Shown: positions 19,278-28,657, numbered from the stretch's first letter. The stretch is DNA of 64,000 bases from Bryobacterales bacterium (GCA_019261985.1 JAFAQY010000018.1:62001-126000), one strand, 5' to 3'. Notes: a model not told the origin generated them from the sequence alone. A program made the numbers and translations.

Positions 19278-20230
19278 GGCTGCTTCACCCACTTCGCCGC
19301 CCTTCGAAAAAATGCCTGCGCGCGGCCTACATCCGCGAAAATCTGCTTTTTAAGCGCATCGGGGCTTTCAAATTTGCGTTCATCGCGAACGCGGCGCAGG
19401 AAGGCTACTCGAATGCTTGCCGGTGTTCCGCCTTCAAGCGGATCTAACAAATACGTCTCAATCGACACCTCATCGCCTCCGAAGGTTGGACGCAAACCGA
19501 CGTTGGTGATCGAATTCCAGCAGCGATGGCTTTCGTTATCGGCTGTGTGCGTGATGTAAACACCCGTGCGCGGCAGAACTTCGGCGGGGGGCCGGAGGTT
19601 CAGCGTCGGAACGGTCTGTTTCGCGCCGATCCCAAACCCATGCACTACCTCGCCTGAAATCCCGTACGGCCGCCCCAGCAGCCGCGCGGCGAAAGCGACA
19701 TCGCCGTTTTCCAGCCGCGCCCGGATCGCGCTCGTCGAAACCACTTCTCCACGGCACTTCACGGGTGGAATCAGGCGCGTTTCGAAACCGTTGCGCTCGC
19801 CCAGCATCGCCAGCGTTCGGGGATCTCCCGACTGCTTATGTCCGAAACGGAAATTCTCTCCCACCAAAACCACTCGGGCCTTTACGCCCTGCTCCACGAA
19901 GCGCCTGACAAATTCCTCCGGCGATAACCGCGCGACATCTTGGGTGAACGGAACGATGAATACCTGCTGGATACCGAGTTCGCGCATGCGCCGGCAACGA
20001 TCTTCGAGAGAAATTAGCGGCTTGGGCGCGCGCTCCGGCGAGACGATGCACGCCGGGTGCGGATGGAACGTCATCGCCGCGGCCGCGAGTCCCCTTTGTC
20101 GCGCCGTCTCCACGACTTGTCGCAATAAAAACGCGTGGCCGGAGTGCACGCCATCGAATTTCCCGATCGTCAGCGCGCACGGACCAAAAGCCGCGGCTTC
20201 CTCCAGGGTTCGCGCGATGCGCATCGTCAC
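19250..20230 (-). CDS. ribF: Bifunctional riboflavin kinase / FAD synthetase
   Basis: Makes FMN and then FAD from riboflavin in the cytosol. The FAD-synthetase half begins with the nucleotidyltransferase motif TIGKFDGVHSGH and includes VVLVGENFRFGHKQSGD. The C-terminal kinase half has GRPYGISGEVVHGFGIGAKQTVPTLNL, where PTLN replaces the more usual PTAN. The 326-residue length fits. The 3' end overlaps the convergent secreted-protein gene by 28 bases. It overlaps the upstream MBL hydrolase start by 4 bases. Confidence 0.95.
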   Translation of the reverse strand: MTMRIARTLEEAAAFGPCALTIGKFDGVHSGHAFLLRQVVETARQRGLAAAAMTFHPHPACIVSPERAPKPLISLEDRCRRMRELGIQQVFIVPFTQDVARLSPEEFVRRFVEQGVKARVVLVGENFRFGHKQSGDPRTLAMLGERNGFETRLIPPVKCRGEVVSTSAIRARLENGDVAFAARLLGRPYGISGEVVHGFGIGAKQTVPTLNLRPPAEVLPRTGVYITHTADNESHRCWNSITNVGLRPTFGGDEVSIETYLLDPLEGGTPASIRVAFLRRVRDERKFESPDALKKQIFADVGRAQAFFRRAAKWVKQPYFLPNNFS

Positions 20231-21006
20231 GCGACCTCTATCTCCAGGCCGTCGTACGAAAGCCGGATGTGCGGCGGCAGCGCGGCCTCCGTGCGCTCAT
20301 GCGAAAGGTCGTGGCACATGTGGGTAAAGTAGGCGCGATTCGGCTTGATTTCGTCCACCAGCCGCACGGCTTGCTCTACCGTCGTGTGGGTCGGATGCGG
20401 GCGATGCCGCAGGGCATCCAGAAACAGCACGTCCAAATCGCGCAGCTTTTCGCGCCCTTCATCTGGAATTTCGCTATGGTCCGTCAGATACGCCGCGCGC
20501 CCGAAACGGAATCCGAGCACGGTGCCTTGTCCATGGCACAACCGAATCGGGATGAATTCTAGCCCGAATAGCACGAACGGCGATCCGTCCAGGATCCAAA
20601 GATCCAGCTTCGGCACGGATGACTGTGTTGGCTCGGAGTCAAACGCATATTTGAAGACGCGATGAATTATGTCCAGCGTTTCCTGTGTCGCGAAGATCGG
20701 CATGCAGGCTTTCTGGCGGTAATTGAACGGCCGCACATCGTCAAGTCCCAGGATGTGGTCCGCATGCCCATGGGTATAAAGAATTGCATCCAGCTTCTGG
20801 ATCCCCGCCCGCAGCACCTGCGCGCGGAAATCGGGCGAGGTATCCACCACGACATTGTTCCCGCCGTACTGGATCAAAATGGAGGGACGAAGACGTTTGT
20901 CCCGCGGGTCGGTGGACCTGCAAACTTCGCAGGTACAACCTATGGTGGGCACACCCGAGCTCGTACCCGAGCCGAGTACGGTAATCTTTATCGCCGGGAC
21001 GTCCAT
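20227..21006 (-). CDS. MBL-fold metallohydrolase, PhnP-like
   Basis: Cytosolic metallo-beta-lactamase fold of the PhnP/cyclic phosphodiesterase group. ITVLGSGTSSGVPTIGCTCEVCRS, with its two Cys, is the PhnP-like start. Zinc ligands occur in YTHGHADHILGLDDVRPF (HxHxDH), LTDHSEIP and FTHMCHDL. The ligands support a phosphodiesterase or nuclease-like activity; the substrate is unknown. The gene ends within the start of ribF (4-base overlap). Confidence 0.85.
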   Translation of the reverse strand: MDVPAIKITVLGSGTSSGVPTIGCTCEVCRSTDPRDKRLRPSILIQYGGNNVVVDTSPDFRAQVLRAGIQKLDAILYTHGHADHILGLDDVRPFNYRQKACMPIFATQETLDIIHRVFKYAFDSEPTQSSVPKLDLWILDGSPFVLFGLEFIPIRLCHGQGTVLGFRFGRAAYLTDHSEIPDEGREKLRDLDVLFLDALRHRPHPTHTTVEQAVRLVDEIKPNRAYFTHMCHDLSHERTEAALPPHIRLSYDGLEIEVA

Positions 21007-21020
21007 TTTAGCCAGGATCT

Positions 21021-21347
21021 CTAGGACGAGGCGGGAGTATCGGCGGATGCTTTGGCGGCTTTTTCCTTGGCTGTGTCTTCGCTCACCTGCACAAAGCGGA
21101 AGCGCAGCTCGGTCAACGAATTCTCCAGCAGCCGCTGCTCTTCAACGGACAGATTGCCGCGCGTTTTGTCCGCAAGCATCGCCAGCATGTCGATCGCGTG
21201 GCGCGCGGAGGGCAGGTCCGGCTCTTCCGCTTCGTCTTCAGGTTGCCCGAACGAAAGCAGCCCAAGCCGCATCTCCGCTTGAGTTTTCAGAGAGAATATG
21301 AGGAATTCGAACGTTGGTGGAGGCAATGGAATCGGCGCATCGCTCAT
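21021..21347 (-). CDS. DUF1844 domain protein
   Basis: A 108-residue protein with the DUF1844 pattern: FEFLIFSLKTQAEMRLGL near the start, then ARHAIDMLAMLADKTRGNLSVEEQRLLENSLTELRFRFVQV. No signal or membrane segment. It is often found in acidobacteria and delta-proteobacteria without a known function. It lies 14 bases upstream of the MBL gene, so it may lead that operon. Confidence 0.85.
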   Translation of the reverse strand: MSDAPIPLPPPTFEFLIFSLKTQAEMRLGLLSFGQPEDEAEEPDLPSARHAIDMLAMLADKTRGNLSVEEQRLLENSLTELRFRFVQVSEDTAKEKAAKASADTPASS

Positions 21348-21362
21348 AGTTCCAGTTTAAAG

Positions 21363-21386
21363 TAGGACAAGCTTCAGCTTGTCCTT
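21363..21386. repeat. Family B palindrome (GACAAGCTT..AGCTTGTC)
   Basis: A near-perfect palindrome GGACAAGCTTCAGCTTGTCC between the DUF507 and DUF1844 genes. Related copies lie at 38.3 kb (two) and 58.3 kb. Confidence 0.85.
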
Positions 21387-21974
21387 TTAATGCGCTAGAT
21401 CGATGCCGAGCTTCTTCAGTTCCTCGGCGTAATACCGCTTGTGCAGCAGATCCCACTCCTCGGTGCCTTCCGGAATGTCGCGTTTCTGCGTGCGGATCTT
21501 AGTCCGAGCCACCCGGTCCACCTTTTCCTCGGTCTGAAGTAACTCGGTCATTACCTTCACCAGCTCCAGGCGGACGTCATTCGGATCGCGTTTCAGGCGA
21601 AATTCGCGGCTTTTTCGAATCGCGGTCACGATTTTGTGGGAAATGTCATTCACCTTGTCGCGCGAGAGCTTCATTGCATCGCCGGAATCGCGCCCGGAGG
21701 CGCGGATTACCTTCCGCTGCGTAACCAGCGTGTTCTTAATCCGGCGGAACATTTCCTGATAGCTCACGCCTTCGCGCCGCATGTAGTCGCTATACTGGCT
21801 CAGCAGATCGCGGACCTCATCATTCAGCCGGTCCTCGACGGTAAGATCTTCCTCGATCACATCGCTAACAAACGCAGCCGCGGCCTGTGGATCGCCTGTT
21901 TCGATCCAGGTTGGGCTAAGTTTTTTAACGATCTGCCGGGAAACGTAGCTGATGAATTCTCTAGCGAGAAGCAT
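21387..21974 (-). CDS. DUF507 protein with two tandem halves
   Basis: DUF507 family, cytosolic, unknown role. The first half (about residues 1-90) and the second half (about 100-195) both follow the pattern 'REFISYVSRQIVKKL ... EEDLTVEDRLNDEVRDLL ... SYQEMFRRIKNTL' and 'RDKVNDISHKIVTAI ... EEKVDRVARTKI ... EEWDLLHKRYYAEELKKLGID'. So the chain looks like an internal duplication of the ~90-residue unit. Highly helical and charged. The upstream region holds no repeat; the 3' side is next to a family B palindrome. Confidence 0.85.
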   Translation of the reverse strand: MLLAREFISYVSRQIVKKLSPTWIETGDPQAAAAFVSDVIEEDLTVEDRLNDEVRDLLSQYSDYMRREGVSYQEMFRRIKNTLVTQRKVIRASGRDSGDAMKLSRDKVNDISHKIVTAIRKSREFRLKRDPNDVRLELVKVMTELLQTEEKVDRVARTKIRTQKRDIPEGTEEWDLLHKRYYAEELKKLGIDLAH

Positions 21975-22013
21975 CCCTTGTTACGTAGTGTATCAAGGGC
22001 GGAGGCATATGTG

Positions 22014-23093
22014 TTAATTCGCGAGCGCGGCAACCAGTTCGATAGCAACCGATGCGTCAAGCGACGGCAATCCTTCAACCAGCAAGGACGTGCCCGGAAT
22101 ATGTGAATCGCGCGGAAGAAACTCCATGCCGATCGCGTGCGCTTTATCCTCCACGCGCTTTGTTAGCGGATAAAAATCGGCAAAGACAACATCTTTGTAT
22201 GAGGCGCCCAGCGGCTCCAGCGCGCGCTGCAAACGTTGAAAGGCAAGACGCAGATCGGCATCCTGATCCCGGAACGCCATCTGCGTTCCGGTGAAGATAA
22301 GTTTGGGCGTATTTAGGAGCGCGGCGTTTTGGGTAAGCGTGATGGGATCGCCGGCTTGCGGCCGGTCTGCTACTCCCTCACAGGTTGTAACCGACTCGCC
22401 CGCGCCGCGAAGCGTCTGGATGAAGTTTGCCGCGGCAGCAGGAAATGCGCGAGCCGCGGCCTCCCTCGCCGCCTGCAAATCATCGATCGAGCTGAGAAAA
22501 CACGTCACGCGGAGCATCGCTGAACCTGAAATCCCGACTTCCTTCGCGGCTGACTCCAGGCGCACAATCGCGGCAGACGCATCCGCGCCCTGCTCGGCGG
22601 AAAAGAACGCGAGCCCATGTGTGTGAGCCGGTCTTTTGTCGACCGAGATGCTTTCCATCACCACTTGCGCTCCTTCCATCGGTAGCGCGCCGGCCTGTAC
22701 CGTGCTTAAGGCCGGGAGGGGCTGTTTTTTGTCGGTAAACACTTCGCTGACAATCGTCTGCACCCGCCGTATGTCGCCGGTCCCGGCGACGAAGGCGCGC
22801 AGCTTCACGATCTGCGCGCCGCGATTCATCTTCATCAGAGCGTTCAGCGCATCATGGGTTTGCGGCGTTAGCAGGCCCTTCGCGGATAACGGGGATACAT
22901 GAAATACCAGCTTGCTGGTTTCGGCAACCACCGCGCCGGGAGGGTCCTTTAAAACCGGCAAGGTTTGGGTTACCGGCTCCTTGTCTGTGTTCTTCTTTTT
23001 TTTCCGGTTTGGCTCAAGAGGAGGCGGCTGCGCAATCGCGGCGGCACAGATGGCAAAAAGAACGGTAGTGGAACACCAGCGCGACACCTTCAC
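22014..23093 (-). CDS. Secreted protein of three tandem RidA/YjgF-like domains
   Basis: Signal peptide MKVSRWCSTTVLFAICAAAIAQ, a Lys-rich linker, then three units that each look like a degenerate RidA fold. The units end with STVQAGALPMEGAQVVMESISV (residues ~130), TCFLSSIDDLQAAREAAARAFP (~220) and VVFADFYPLTKRVEDKAHAIGM...TSLLVEGLPSLDASVAIEL (~350). RidA monomers are normally ~125-residue cytosolic enamine deaminases that trimerise. Three fused units in one exported chain would form a single-chain 'trimer'. Active-site arginines seem not to be kept in all units, so enzymatic activity is doubtful. Confidence 0.65.
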   Translation of the reverse strand: MKVSRWCSTTVLFAICAAAIAQPPPLEPNRKKKKNTDKEPVTQTLPVLKDPPGAVVAETSKLVFHVSPLSAKGLLTPQTHDALNALMKMNRGAQIVKLRAFVAGTGDIRRVQTIVSEVFTDKKQPLPALSTVQAGALPMEGAQVVMESISVDKRPAHTHGLAFFSAEQGADASAAIVRLESAAKEVGISGSAMLRVTCFLSSIDDLQAAREAAARAFPAAAANFIQTLRGAGESVTTCEGVADRPQAGDPITLTQNAALLNTPKLIFTGTQMAFRDQDADLRLAFQRLQRALEPLGASYKDVVFADFYPLTKRVEDKAHAIGMEFLPRDSHIPGTSLLVEGLPSLDASVAIELVAALAN

Positions 23094-23119
23094 GTAAAAC
23101 GGATTTTAGCACCCGCCCA

Positions 23120-23362
23120 GTGGGGCCGGATGCCATCCGGCGCGCGGTTGCCAACCGCGCTACTCGGGGGAGGCAAAAAGGGTCGACAGGCGAGTTAGCA
23201 ACCCGCCGCACCGAGTCGAAACCCAGATGACTGCGTATGTCAGGCAGCGTTTGGGGGCGGAGGCGGACTTTAGTCCGCCAAGCGGCCGGGGTTTCGTCTG
23301 CCAGGCGACCGGACTTTCGTCCGCCAGGCGATCAGGCGGGCTGAAGCCCGCCGCAGCCTAAA
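23120..23362. repeat. Cluster of palindromic repeats between the kinase operon end and a RidA-like gene
   Basis: A family A unit (GTGGGGCCGGATGCCATCCGGC with GCGCGGTTGCCAACCGCGC) at 23120-23160 is followed by a run of short inverted repeats around GGCGGACTTTAGTCCGCC, GGACTTTCGTCC and GGGCTGAAGCCC up to about 23362. No frame of interest is seen here. It may also terminate transcription for the two-component operon. Confidence 0.8.
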
Positions 23363-23378
23363 GGCCGCCCCACTCACG

Positions 23379-24842
23379 CTACCCGCCGCGCCTCCGCACG
23401 TCGATATTCAGCCGCTTAATCTTCTGATTGAGCGTCGAAAGCGGAATACGGAACGCCTCAGCCGTGGCCGTTTGGCTCCAGTCGCACGCGTCGAGTTTTT
23501 CTAAAATAGTCCGGCGCTCGAAATCGGCCACAATCTCGAACAACGAAGCATCGGAGGCCAGCCTGCCGCTTTCGTCCCGGCGGATGCGGAGGCCTCGGGA
23601 TTCCAAGAGATGCTCGGGAAGCACGTCGGCGGGGACGGATGTCTGCGACGCCAGCACCACGGCGCGCTCGACAACGTTTTCCAACTCGCGGACATTGCCG
23701 GGCCAGGAGTGATCCATCAGGACCTGCATCGCCTCCGGCTCAAAACCAAGCCGCGACCGTAAGTTTTCATCCAGGAATTTTTCATTCTCGCGGCAGTACT
23801 TGGTAAAGAAGTGGTCGACAAGCAGCGGAATGTCTTCCTTACGGTCGCGAAGCGGCGGCAGCGCGAGATTGATAACGTTGAGGCGGTAATACAAATCCTC
23901 GCGGAATTTGCCTTCATCGACAAGTTTCTTAAGCTCGGCATTGGTCGCGGCCACGATGCGCACGTCGACTTTAATCGTCTCGGCCGAGCCGAGCGGCATG
24001 AACTCGCGCTCCTGAATCACTCGCAGCAGCTTGGTCTGCGTCTCTAGCGAAATCGTGCCGATTTCATCGAAGAAAATCGTTCCTCGGTTGGCAGTCTCGA
24101 AATATCCTTTGCGGGATGCCGTCGCGCCGGTGAACGCCCCTTTCACATGGCCGAATAGAGCCGATTCCAGTAGATCGGGCGGCACGGATCCGGAATGCAC
24201 CGGGACGAAGGGGTGCTCATTACGCGCCGAATGCGCGTGGATTGCATTCGCGATAAGTTCTTTGCCGGTGCCGGTCTCTCCGGTAATTAAAATCGTCGCG
24301 CGGCTTTGCGCGACCTGGCCGACCAGGTCCAAAATTTTGAGCATGCGCTCGCTTTTGCCGACGATATTCGGGAAGCTATAGCGCTGCTTCAGCGCGCGTT
24401 TGAGCTCGGTATTTTCCAGCTCCAGCCGCCGCCGCGTAATCATGCGATCGATCTCAATCAGCAGTTTTTCGTTGTCCCACGGCTTGGAGAAATAATCGTT
24501 CGCGCCGCGCTTCAACGCCTGTACCGCGACTTCAATCGAGCCATACGCGGTCAGCATGAAGATCGGCGTTTCCCGGTCGCGCCCGCGCACCTCTTCGAGC
24601 ACTTGCATGCCGCTCTTATCGGGCAGCATGAGGTCAAGCAACACGAGATCGAATGTAGTGGATTCCAGGCGCCGCAGCCCTTCGGCGGCATTCGCCGCAA
24701 GCTCCACCCGATAATTCTCGGCGGAAAGCAGCGCTTCCAGACTCTCGCGGATGTCCGGCTCGTCGTCGATTACCAGAACTCTTCCGCGCAATGTCTGGTC
24801 TTCGATTACGTCCGGAGGCAGGTTTACAAGTGTGCCGGCCAT
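23379..24842 (-). CDS. Sigma-54-dependent response regulator, NtrC type
   Basis: 487-residue activator: receiver domain with D26/D27 and phosphoacceptor D70 (FDLVLLDLMLPDKSG), AAA+ domain with Walker A GETGTGKE (188-195) and the sigma-54 contacting GAFTGA at 235-240, and a C-terminal Fis-type HTH (TATAEAFRIPLSTLNQKIKRLNI). It should open sigma-54 promoters in response to the sensor kinase encoded immediately upstream, whose stop abuts this start. No -24/-12 promoter was found by eye nearby, so targets are unknown. Confidence 0.94.
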   Translation of the reverse strand: MAGTLVNLPPDVIEDQTLRGRVLVIDDEPDIRESLEALLSAENYRVELAANAAEGLRRLESTTFDLVLLDLMLPDKSGMQVLEEVRGRDRETPIFMLTAYGSIEVAVQALKRGANDYFSKPWDNEKLLIEIDRMITRRRLELENTELKRALKQRYSFPNIVGKSERMLKILDLVGQVAQSRATILITGETGTGKELIANAIHAHSARNEHPFVPVHSGSVPPDLLESALFGHVKGAFTGATASRKGYFETANRGTIFFDEIGTISLETQTKLLRVIQEREFMPLGSAETIKVDVRIVAATNAELKKLVDEGKFREDLYYRLNVINLALPPLRDRKEDIPLLVDHFFTKYCRENEKFLDENLRSRLGFEPEAMQVLMDHSWPGNVRELENVVERAVVLASQTSVPADVLPEHLLESRGLRIRRDESGRLASDASLFEIVADFERRTILEKLDACDWSQTATAEAFRIPLSTLNQKIKRLNIDVRRRGG

Positions 24843-27830
24843 CTATTGAATACGTAAATCTGACTGAGCGACTTGAGTGGCGGGAACAGAAGTTTGCGGG
24901 GAAATAGCGGACGCGGGAACGGCGGAAACACTCCCGTTGGGAGAGGCCGCCATTGTGCGGTCCGGCACGGGGCGGCGGCTTGGCGCGGGAGCTTCGGGGA
25001 AAACCAGAAGGAAGCGCGTCCCCTTCCCAATTTCGCTCTCAACCTCGATATCGCCGCCGTGCTCCTGCACGATTCCGTAGCTGACGGAGAGCCCCAGGCC
25101 GGTACCGCGGCGCGCGCCTTTTGTAGTGAAGAACGGATCGAAAATCCTGGGCAGATTCTCCTGTGTAATACCCGAGCCGGAATCCGCCACGGCAACCCGC
25201 ACCGTGCCCGCCTCCGCGAAACTCCTTATCGAAAGGCGTCCGCCGATTTCCATTGCGTCGCGCGCATTCAGGAACAAATTCAAGAACACCTGCTGCAGCT
25301 TGCCGGGATCCCCTTTAATCCGCGGCAGCTCGGAATCGAAGCTCAGATCCACTTGCACGCCGGTCTTCGAGAATTGGTGCTCTACAAGCGTCAGCGTTTC
25401 GCGCACAATCTTATTTACGTCCACCGGAGCCAGTTCCGTGCGAGAAGTTCGCGAGAAATTCAGCAGCGAATTGACGATTTCACTGGCGCGGAACGTTTGT
25501 CGCGTGATTTTCTCAAGCAGTGGTGCTTTCGCCGCGTCGCCCGAGATCTGTTTCGCGAGCATCTGGGCATAGGTGGAAATTACCGCCAACGGCGTGTTCA
25601 CCTCATGCGCGACTCCCGCCGCGAGCAGGCCGATCGAGCTGAGTTTGTCGGCCTGGATCAGCCTCCGTTCCAATTCCGCCTGGTCGGTGACGTCATCGAA
25701 GATGATCAACCGCCCGATGCGCGCGCCTTCTTTTGAAACCAGAGGCGCAACGGCAACATTTAGCGTGGCGTCGGTTGGGGGGCTACTTCGGTGCAGCACG
25801 TATTTGTAGATGCTGTGAACCCCGGAATCGGTGCGAACTTCATCGATTTGCTCGCACAGATCGTCCGGAAAGATTTCATTCAAGGGTCTTCCGGTCGCAT
25901 CCTGGCGAGTGACGCCGGTGAGTTGCTCGATGCGCGAATTCCAGCTTTCGACGCGGCCGTCGAAATCCACCGCCACAATCCCAACGTTGATCGATTCGAC
26001 GATGTTTTCCGAATACTCCTTCAGGCGCTCATACTCGTCCGCCTTCCGCGCCAGAGAGCGATACAGCAGCGCGTTGTCCACGGCGATTCCCACGTAACCC
26101 GAAAGCGTCACCAGCAGTTCGACATCTTCGCTGGATAGAAAGTCGCCGGTGTCGGTGCGGCTAACGCCGAGATACGCAATAGTTCGCCCCCGCGCGGTGC
26201 ACGGCAGGTAATATGTCAATTCCAATTCCGCGATCGAGCGGCGCACTGGCACCGGCCATTCGTGCGAGACCACGTCCAACAGATTCCGCGTGCGCTCGAA
26301 AAACAGGTAAGGCTTGGATGGGTTCGGGCTCAAGAAGGTCAAATCGAGCCCATATGGCAGGTTTTCGGTTTGCCGCCCATGGCGGTTGGCCGCCAGCTCC
26401 AGCCTGAATACGGATTCCGCATCGTCCCACACGAAAAACGCCACATGGCGCACACCTAGCGTACGCGCCAACCGCTCGGCAACGCTCTCAAACATCGCTT
26501 CAAGATCGGTCGTCGAGCCCAATTCCCGGCCGAATTCGATCAGCGTGCGGCGGTAGTCGTAACGGTCTTTGTAGAAGTAATTGCGGTCCAGGTGTTCCTG
26601 TATCCATACGCGAATGGGCTGGAACACGAAGGCGGCGATAAGGATCATCGCCACCATCGCCGTCCCGCTCAGGTCGCCCGCGCGGCTCACGGAAAAGATC
26701 AGGCCATAGAAAATCGCGAGTACGCACAACGTAGCAAGTGTGTAAACGTAGCCTTCCTGGAAGATGATGTCCACATCCATCAAGCGATAGCGCAAGATGG
26801 CGTACGCCCAGGTGAGCGGCATCAGCACCAGCGTGAGCACAGACAAGGTAACGATATGATTCGGCACGATTCCGATTGCGTACGGAACCGCGTATAAGAG
26901 GGCAAATGGAAGGACCCCGGCCAGCACTCCGTTTCGCAGCCAGGTGAGTTGCCGCCGGACGATCGGATCGTCAGCCCGGTGTTTCGCCCACGCAAGCGAT
27001 AGCGCGCCCAGCAGGTACATCGCGGCGAGAAAGATCAGCCAAACCCGATCGAGCAGCCAGCGGACCTGTATAAGCGGCGCGGCGGTGCGCAGCCAGCCGG
27101 CCGCAACGCCGATTTGAACCGCGATCAACACCGCGGCGGGGACGTACACCAGCGCCGCCATGCCGCGGCGGCGAATCCACGCCCGCGGCTCCGGGAAAAC
27201 CAGGCAGAAGTGCACAAACAGTGTGGGAGCCAGATATCCGGCGACCACGTTGCCGTAGTACACGACCTTATCGAAGTTGTTGAGCTTACCGCTGTAATGG
27301 AACGTCGCCAATGTAAAGGACGCGAGGCACAGCACGAAGAAGTGCGCCGCCCGCGGAGCACTGCCGCGCCTGAAGTACACGAACAGCCCGATCGACAGGT
27401 AAACGGCGCCGACCGCGTACAAGTAATACAGAACCGGCGAGTGCGCCGCTTCCGCCACATAAACCTGCGCGGGAACCTCAATCCCTTGATGCAGAATGCG
27501 GTATTCGGCCTTGCTCCACGCGCCCAGCCGCGCCAGAACAGCCGTGGCCTCCACGGAGCTGTCAATGTGCAGACCGTTGATGGAAACCAGAACATCGCCA
27601 ACATGGATCCCCGCTTTTTCGCCGGAGCTTCCAGGCACAACCAGAACGGCTGTCGGCAGCAGCCTACCCTCGGCTCCTTCGCCTTGCGCGGCTTGGTCCA
27701 CCCAGGTGATTCCGTCGTCGGGCAGGTGGAACTTGCTCTGCTGCTGGAAATTTATCCCCGCAGCTACAACCGCTGCCACCGTGACGATCACCAGCAGGGC
27801 GCTGACGAATTGTTGCCTGATGTCCTGCAT
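24843..27830 (-). CDS. Membrane sensor histidine kinase with PDZ, GAF and PAS domains
   Basis: 995 residues. N-terminal helix, then a periplasmic PDZ-like domain around residues 55-110 (VVPGSSGEKAGIHVGDVLVSINGL). A 7TM-like membrane block spans about 130-400. A GAF-like domain (about 440-600) and a PAS domain (about 615-720) precede HisKA with VAHEVNTPLAVISTYAQML, and HATPase (DSGSGITQENLPRIFDPFF, GTGLGLSVSYGIVQEHGG). The tail is Pro/Ala/Ser-rich. It is the cognate kinase of the adjacent regulator. The PDZ domain suggests that it senses periplasmic peptides or damaged proteins. No partner gene in the window identifies the signal. Confidence 0.92.
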   Translation of the reverse strand: MQDIRQQFVSALLVIVTVAAVVAAGINFQQQSKFHLPDDGITWVDQAAQGEGAEGRLLPTAVLVVPGSSGEKAGIHVGDVLVSINGLHIDSSVEATAVLARLGAWSKAEYRILHQGIEVPAQVYVAEAAHSPVLYYLYAVGAVYLSIGLFVYFRRGSAPRAAHFFVLCLASFTLATFHYSGKLNNFDKVVYYGNVVAGYLAPTLFVHFCLVFPEPRAWIRRRGMAALVYVPAAVLIAVQIGVAAGWLRTAAPLIQVRWLLDRVWLIFLAAMYLLGALSLAWAKHRADDPIVRRQLTWLRNGVLAGVLPFALLYAVPYAIGIVPNHIVTLSVLTLVLMPLTWAYAILRYRLMDVDIIFQEGYVYTLATLCVLAIFYGLIFSVSRAGDLSGTAMVAMILIAAFVFQPIRVWIQEHLDRNYFYKDRYDYRRTLIEFGRELGSTTDLEAMFESVAERLARTLGVRHVAFFVWDDAESVFRLELAANRHGRQTENLPYGLDLTFLSPNPSKPYLFFERTRNLLDVVSHEWPVPVRRSIAELELTYYLPCTARGRTIAYLGVSRTDTGDFLSSEDVELLVTLSGYVGIAVDNALLYRSLARKADEYERLKEYSENIVESINVGIVAVDFDGRVESWNSRIEQLTGVTRQDATGRPLNEIFPDDLCEQIDEVRTDSGVHSIYKYVLHRSSPPTDATLNVAVAPLVSKEGARIGRLIIFDDVTDQAELERRLIQADKLSSIGLLAAGVAHEVNTPLAVISTYAQMLAKQISGDAAKAPLLEKITRQTFRASEIVNSLLNFSRTSRTELAPVDVNKIVRETLTLVEHQFSKTGVQVDLSFDSELPRIKGDPGKLQQVFLNLFLNARDAMEIGGRLSIRSFAEAGTVRVAVADSGSGITQENLPRIFDPFFTTKGARRGTGLGLSVSYGIVQEHGGDIEVESEIGKGTRFLLVFPEAPAPSRRPVPDRTMAASPNGSVSAVPASAISPQTSVPATQVAQSDLRIQ

Positions 27831-27961
27831 GCCCCTAATGCAACACTACACCACACTTCAATTAAGCAAGTTTACAGCCAACCATAGATCGCCGCCCGCG
27901 ATTTATTTGCAAGCACTTACCGCTCGCCAAGCCCGGATGTGTACGGTTTTTGGAAGAAGCG

Positions 27962-28657
27962 TTATGTGCATTTGTATACGTTTGCCCCGGCATCGGTCTC
28001 AACCAAACGCCGTTTGGCCGACACCACCCGGATCATATCGCATAACTCATGCAGTGAAACGATTCCGCCCGCCGGATTACGAAGTGCCAGACGCTTAGCC
28101 TCGTCGGGATCATTCATCATCAGCACGGGATTTACCTCCAGGCTGCGTGCCAGTTCCAGTCCAGCGGCAGTGTCGGTGAGAAAAACAGTGCGCCGCGGAA
28201 TCAGGTTTGCTGCGGCCAGCGCCGCCTTCAACGGCGCTGCTTTAATTCCGCCGGAACTGTCGCGGCTGTGGACGGACTCGAAAAACTCATCGAGGCCGCA
28301 CTTATCCAAGAAGCGGCGCAGGGCTGCGTCGCAGAGCGAGGAAACCACCAGCGCTCGGACACCCATCGATCGCAACTCAACCAGAGCGGGCCTGGCGTCC
28401 TCGTAAAGCATCGCGGCTTCGACGGACTCGAGTTCAAGCGCCTCGACCGCCGGCGCGGCGATGGAAGAGGCAAAGCTCGCCTCCATCGAATTCAGCAAGC
28501 GCCAATACACGCGGCTACCCGATTTGCTCGGCTGCTTTCTGCGCTGAAAAAGCCGCGCGGCGATCTCCTGAAACGGCTCCGGCGGAAATTCGGCCAGGCA
28601 ACCAACGGGCTCGAATAGGATCGCTTGAATGCCTTCAGCGAACGGCGTCGCCGTCAC
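27962..28657 (-). CDS. HAD-family hydrolase-like protein
   Basis: HAD fold with an unusual first motif: AILFEPVGCL replaces the standard hDxDxT/V nucleophile region, so the usual catalytic Asp pair is not visible. Later motifs are present: ALVVSSLCDAALRRFLDKCGLDEFFESVH (motif II region, Ser) and TVFLTDTAAGLELARSLEVNPVLM (motif IV-like). Start is GTG at 28657, overlapping the upstream stop by 4 bases (GTGA). A longer frame from 28780 runs through that gene. It may be a binding or inactive relative; last gene of the Mo-oxidoreductase operon. Confidence 0.6.
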   Translation of the reverse strand: MTATPFAEGIQAILFEPVGCLAEFPPEPFQEIAARLFQRRKQPSKSGSRVYWRLLNSMEASFASSIAAPAVEALELESVEAAMLYEDARPALVELRSMGVRALVVSSLCDAALRRFLDKCGLDEFFESVHSRDSSGGIKAAPLKAALAAANLIPRRTVFLTDTAAGLELARSLEVNPVLMMNDPDEAKRLALRNPAGGIVSLHELCDMIRVVSAKRRLVETDAGANVYKCT

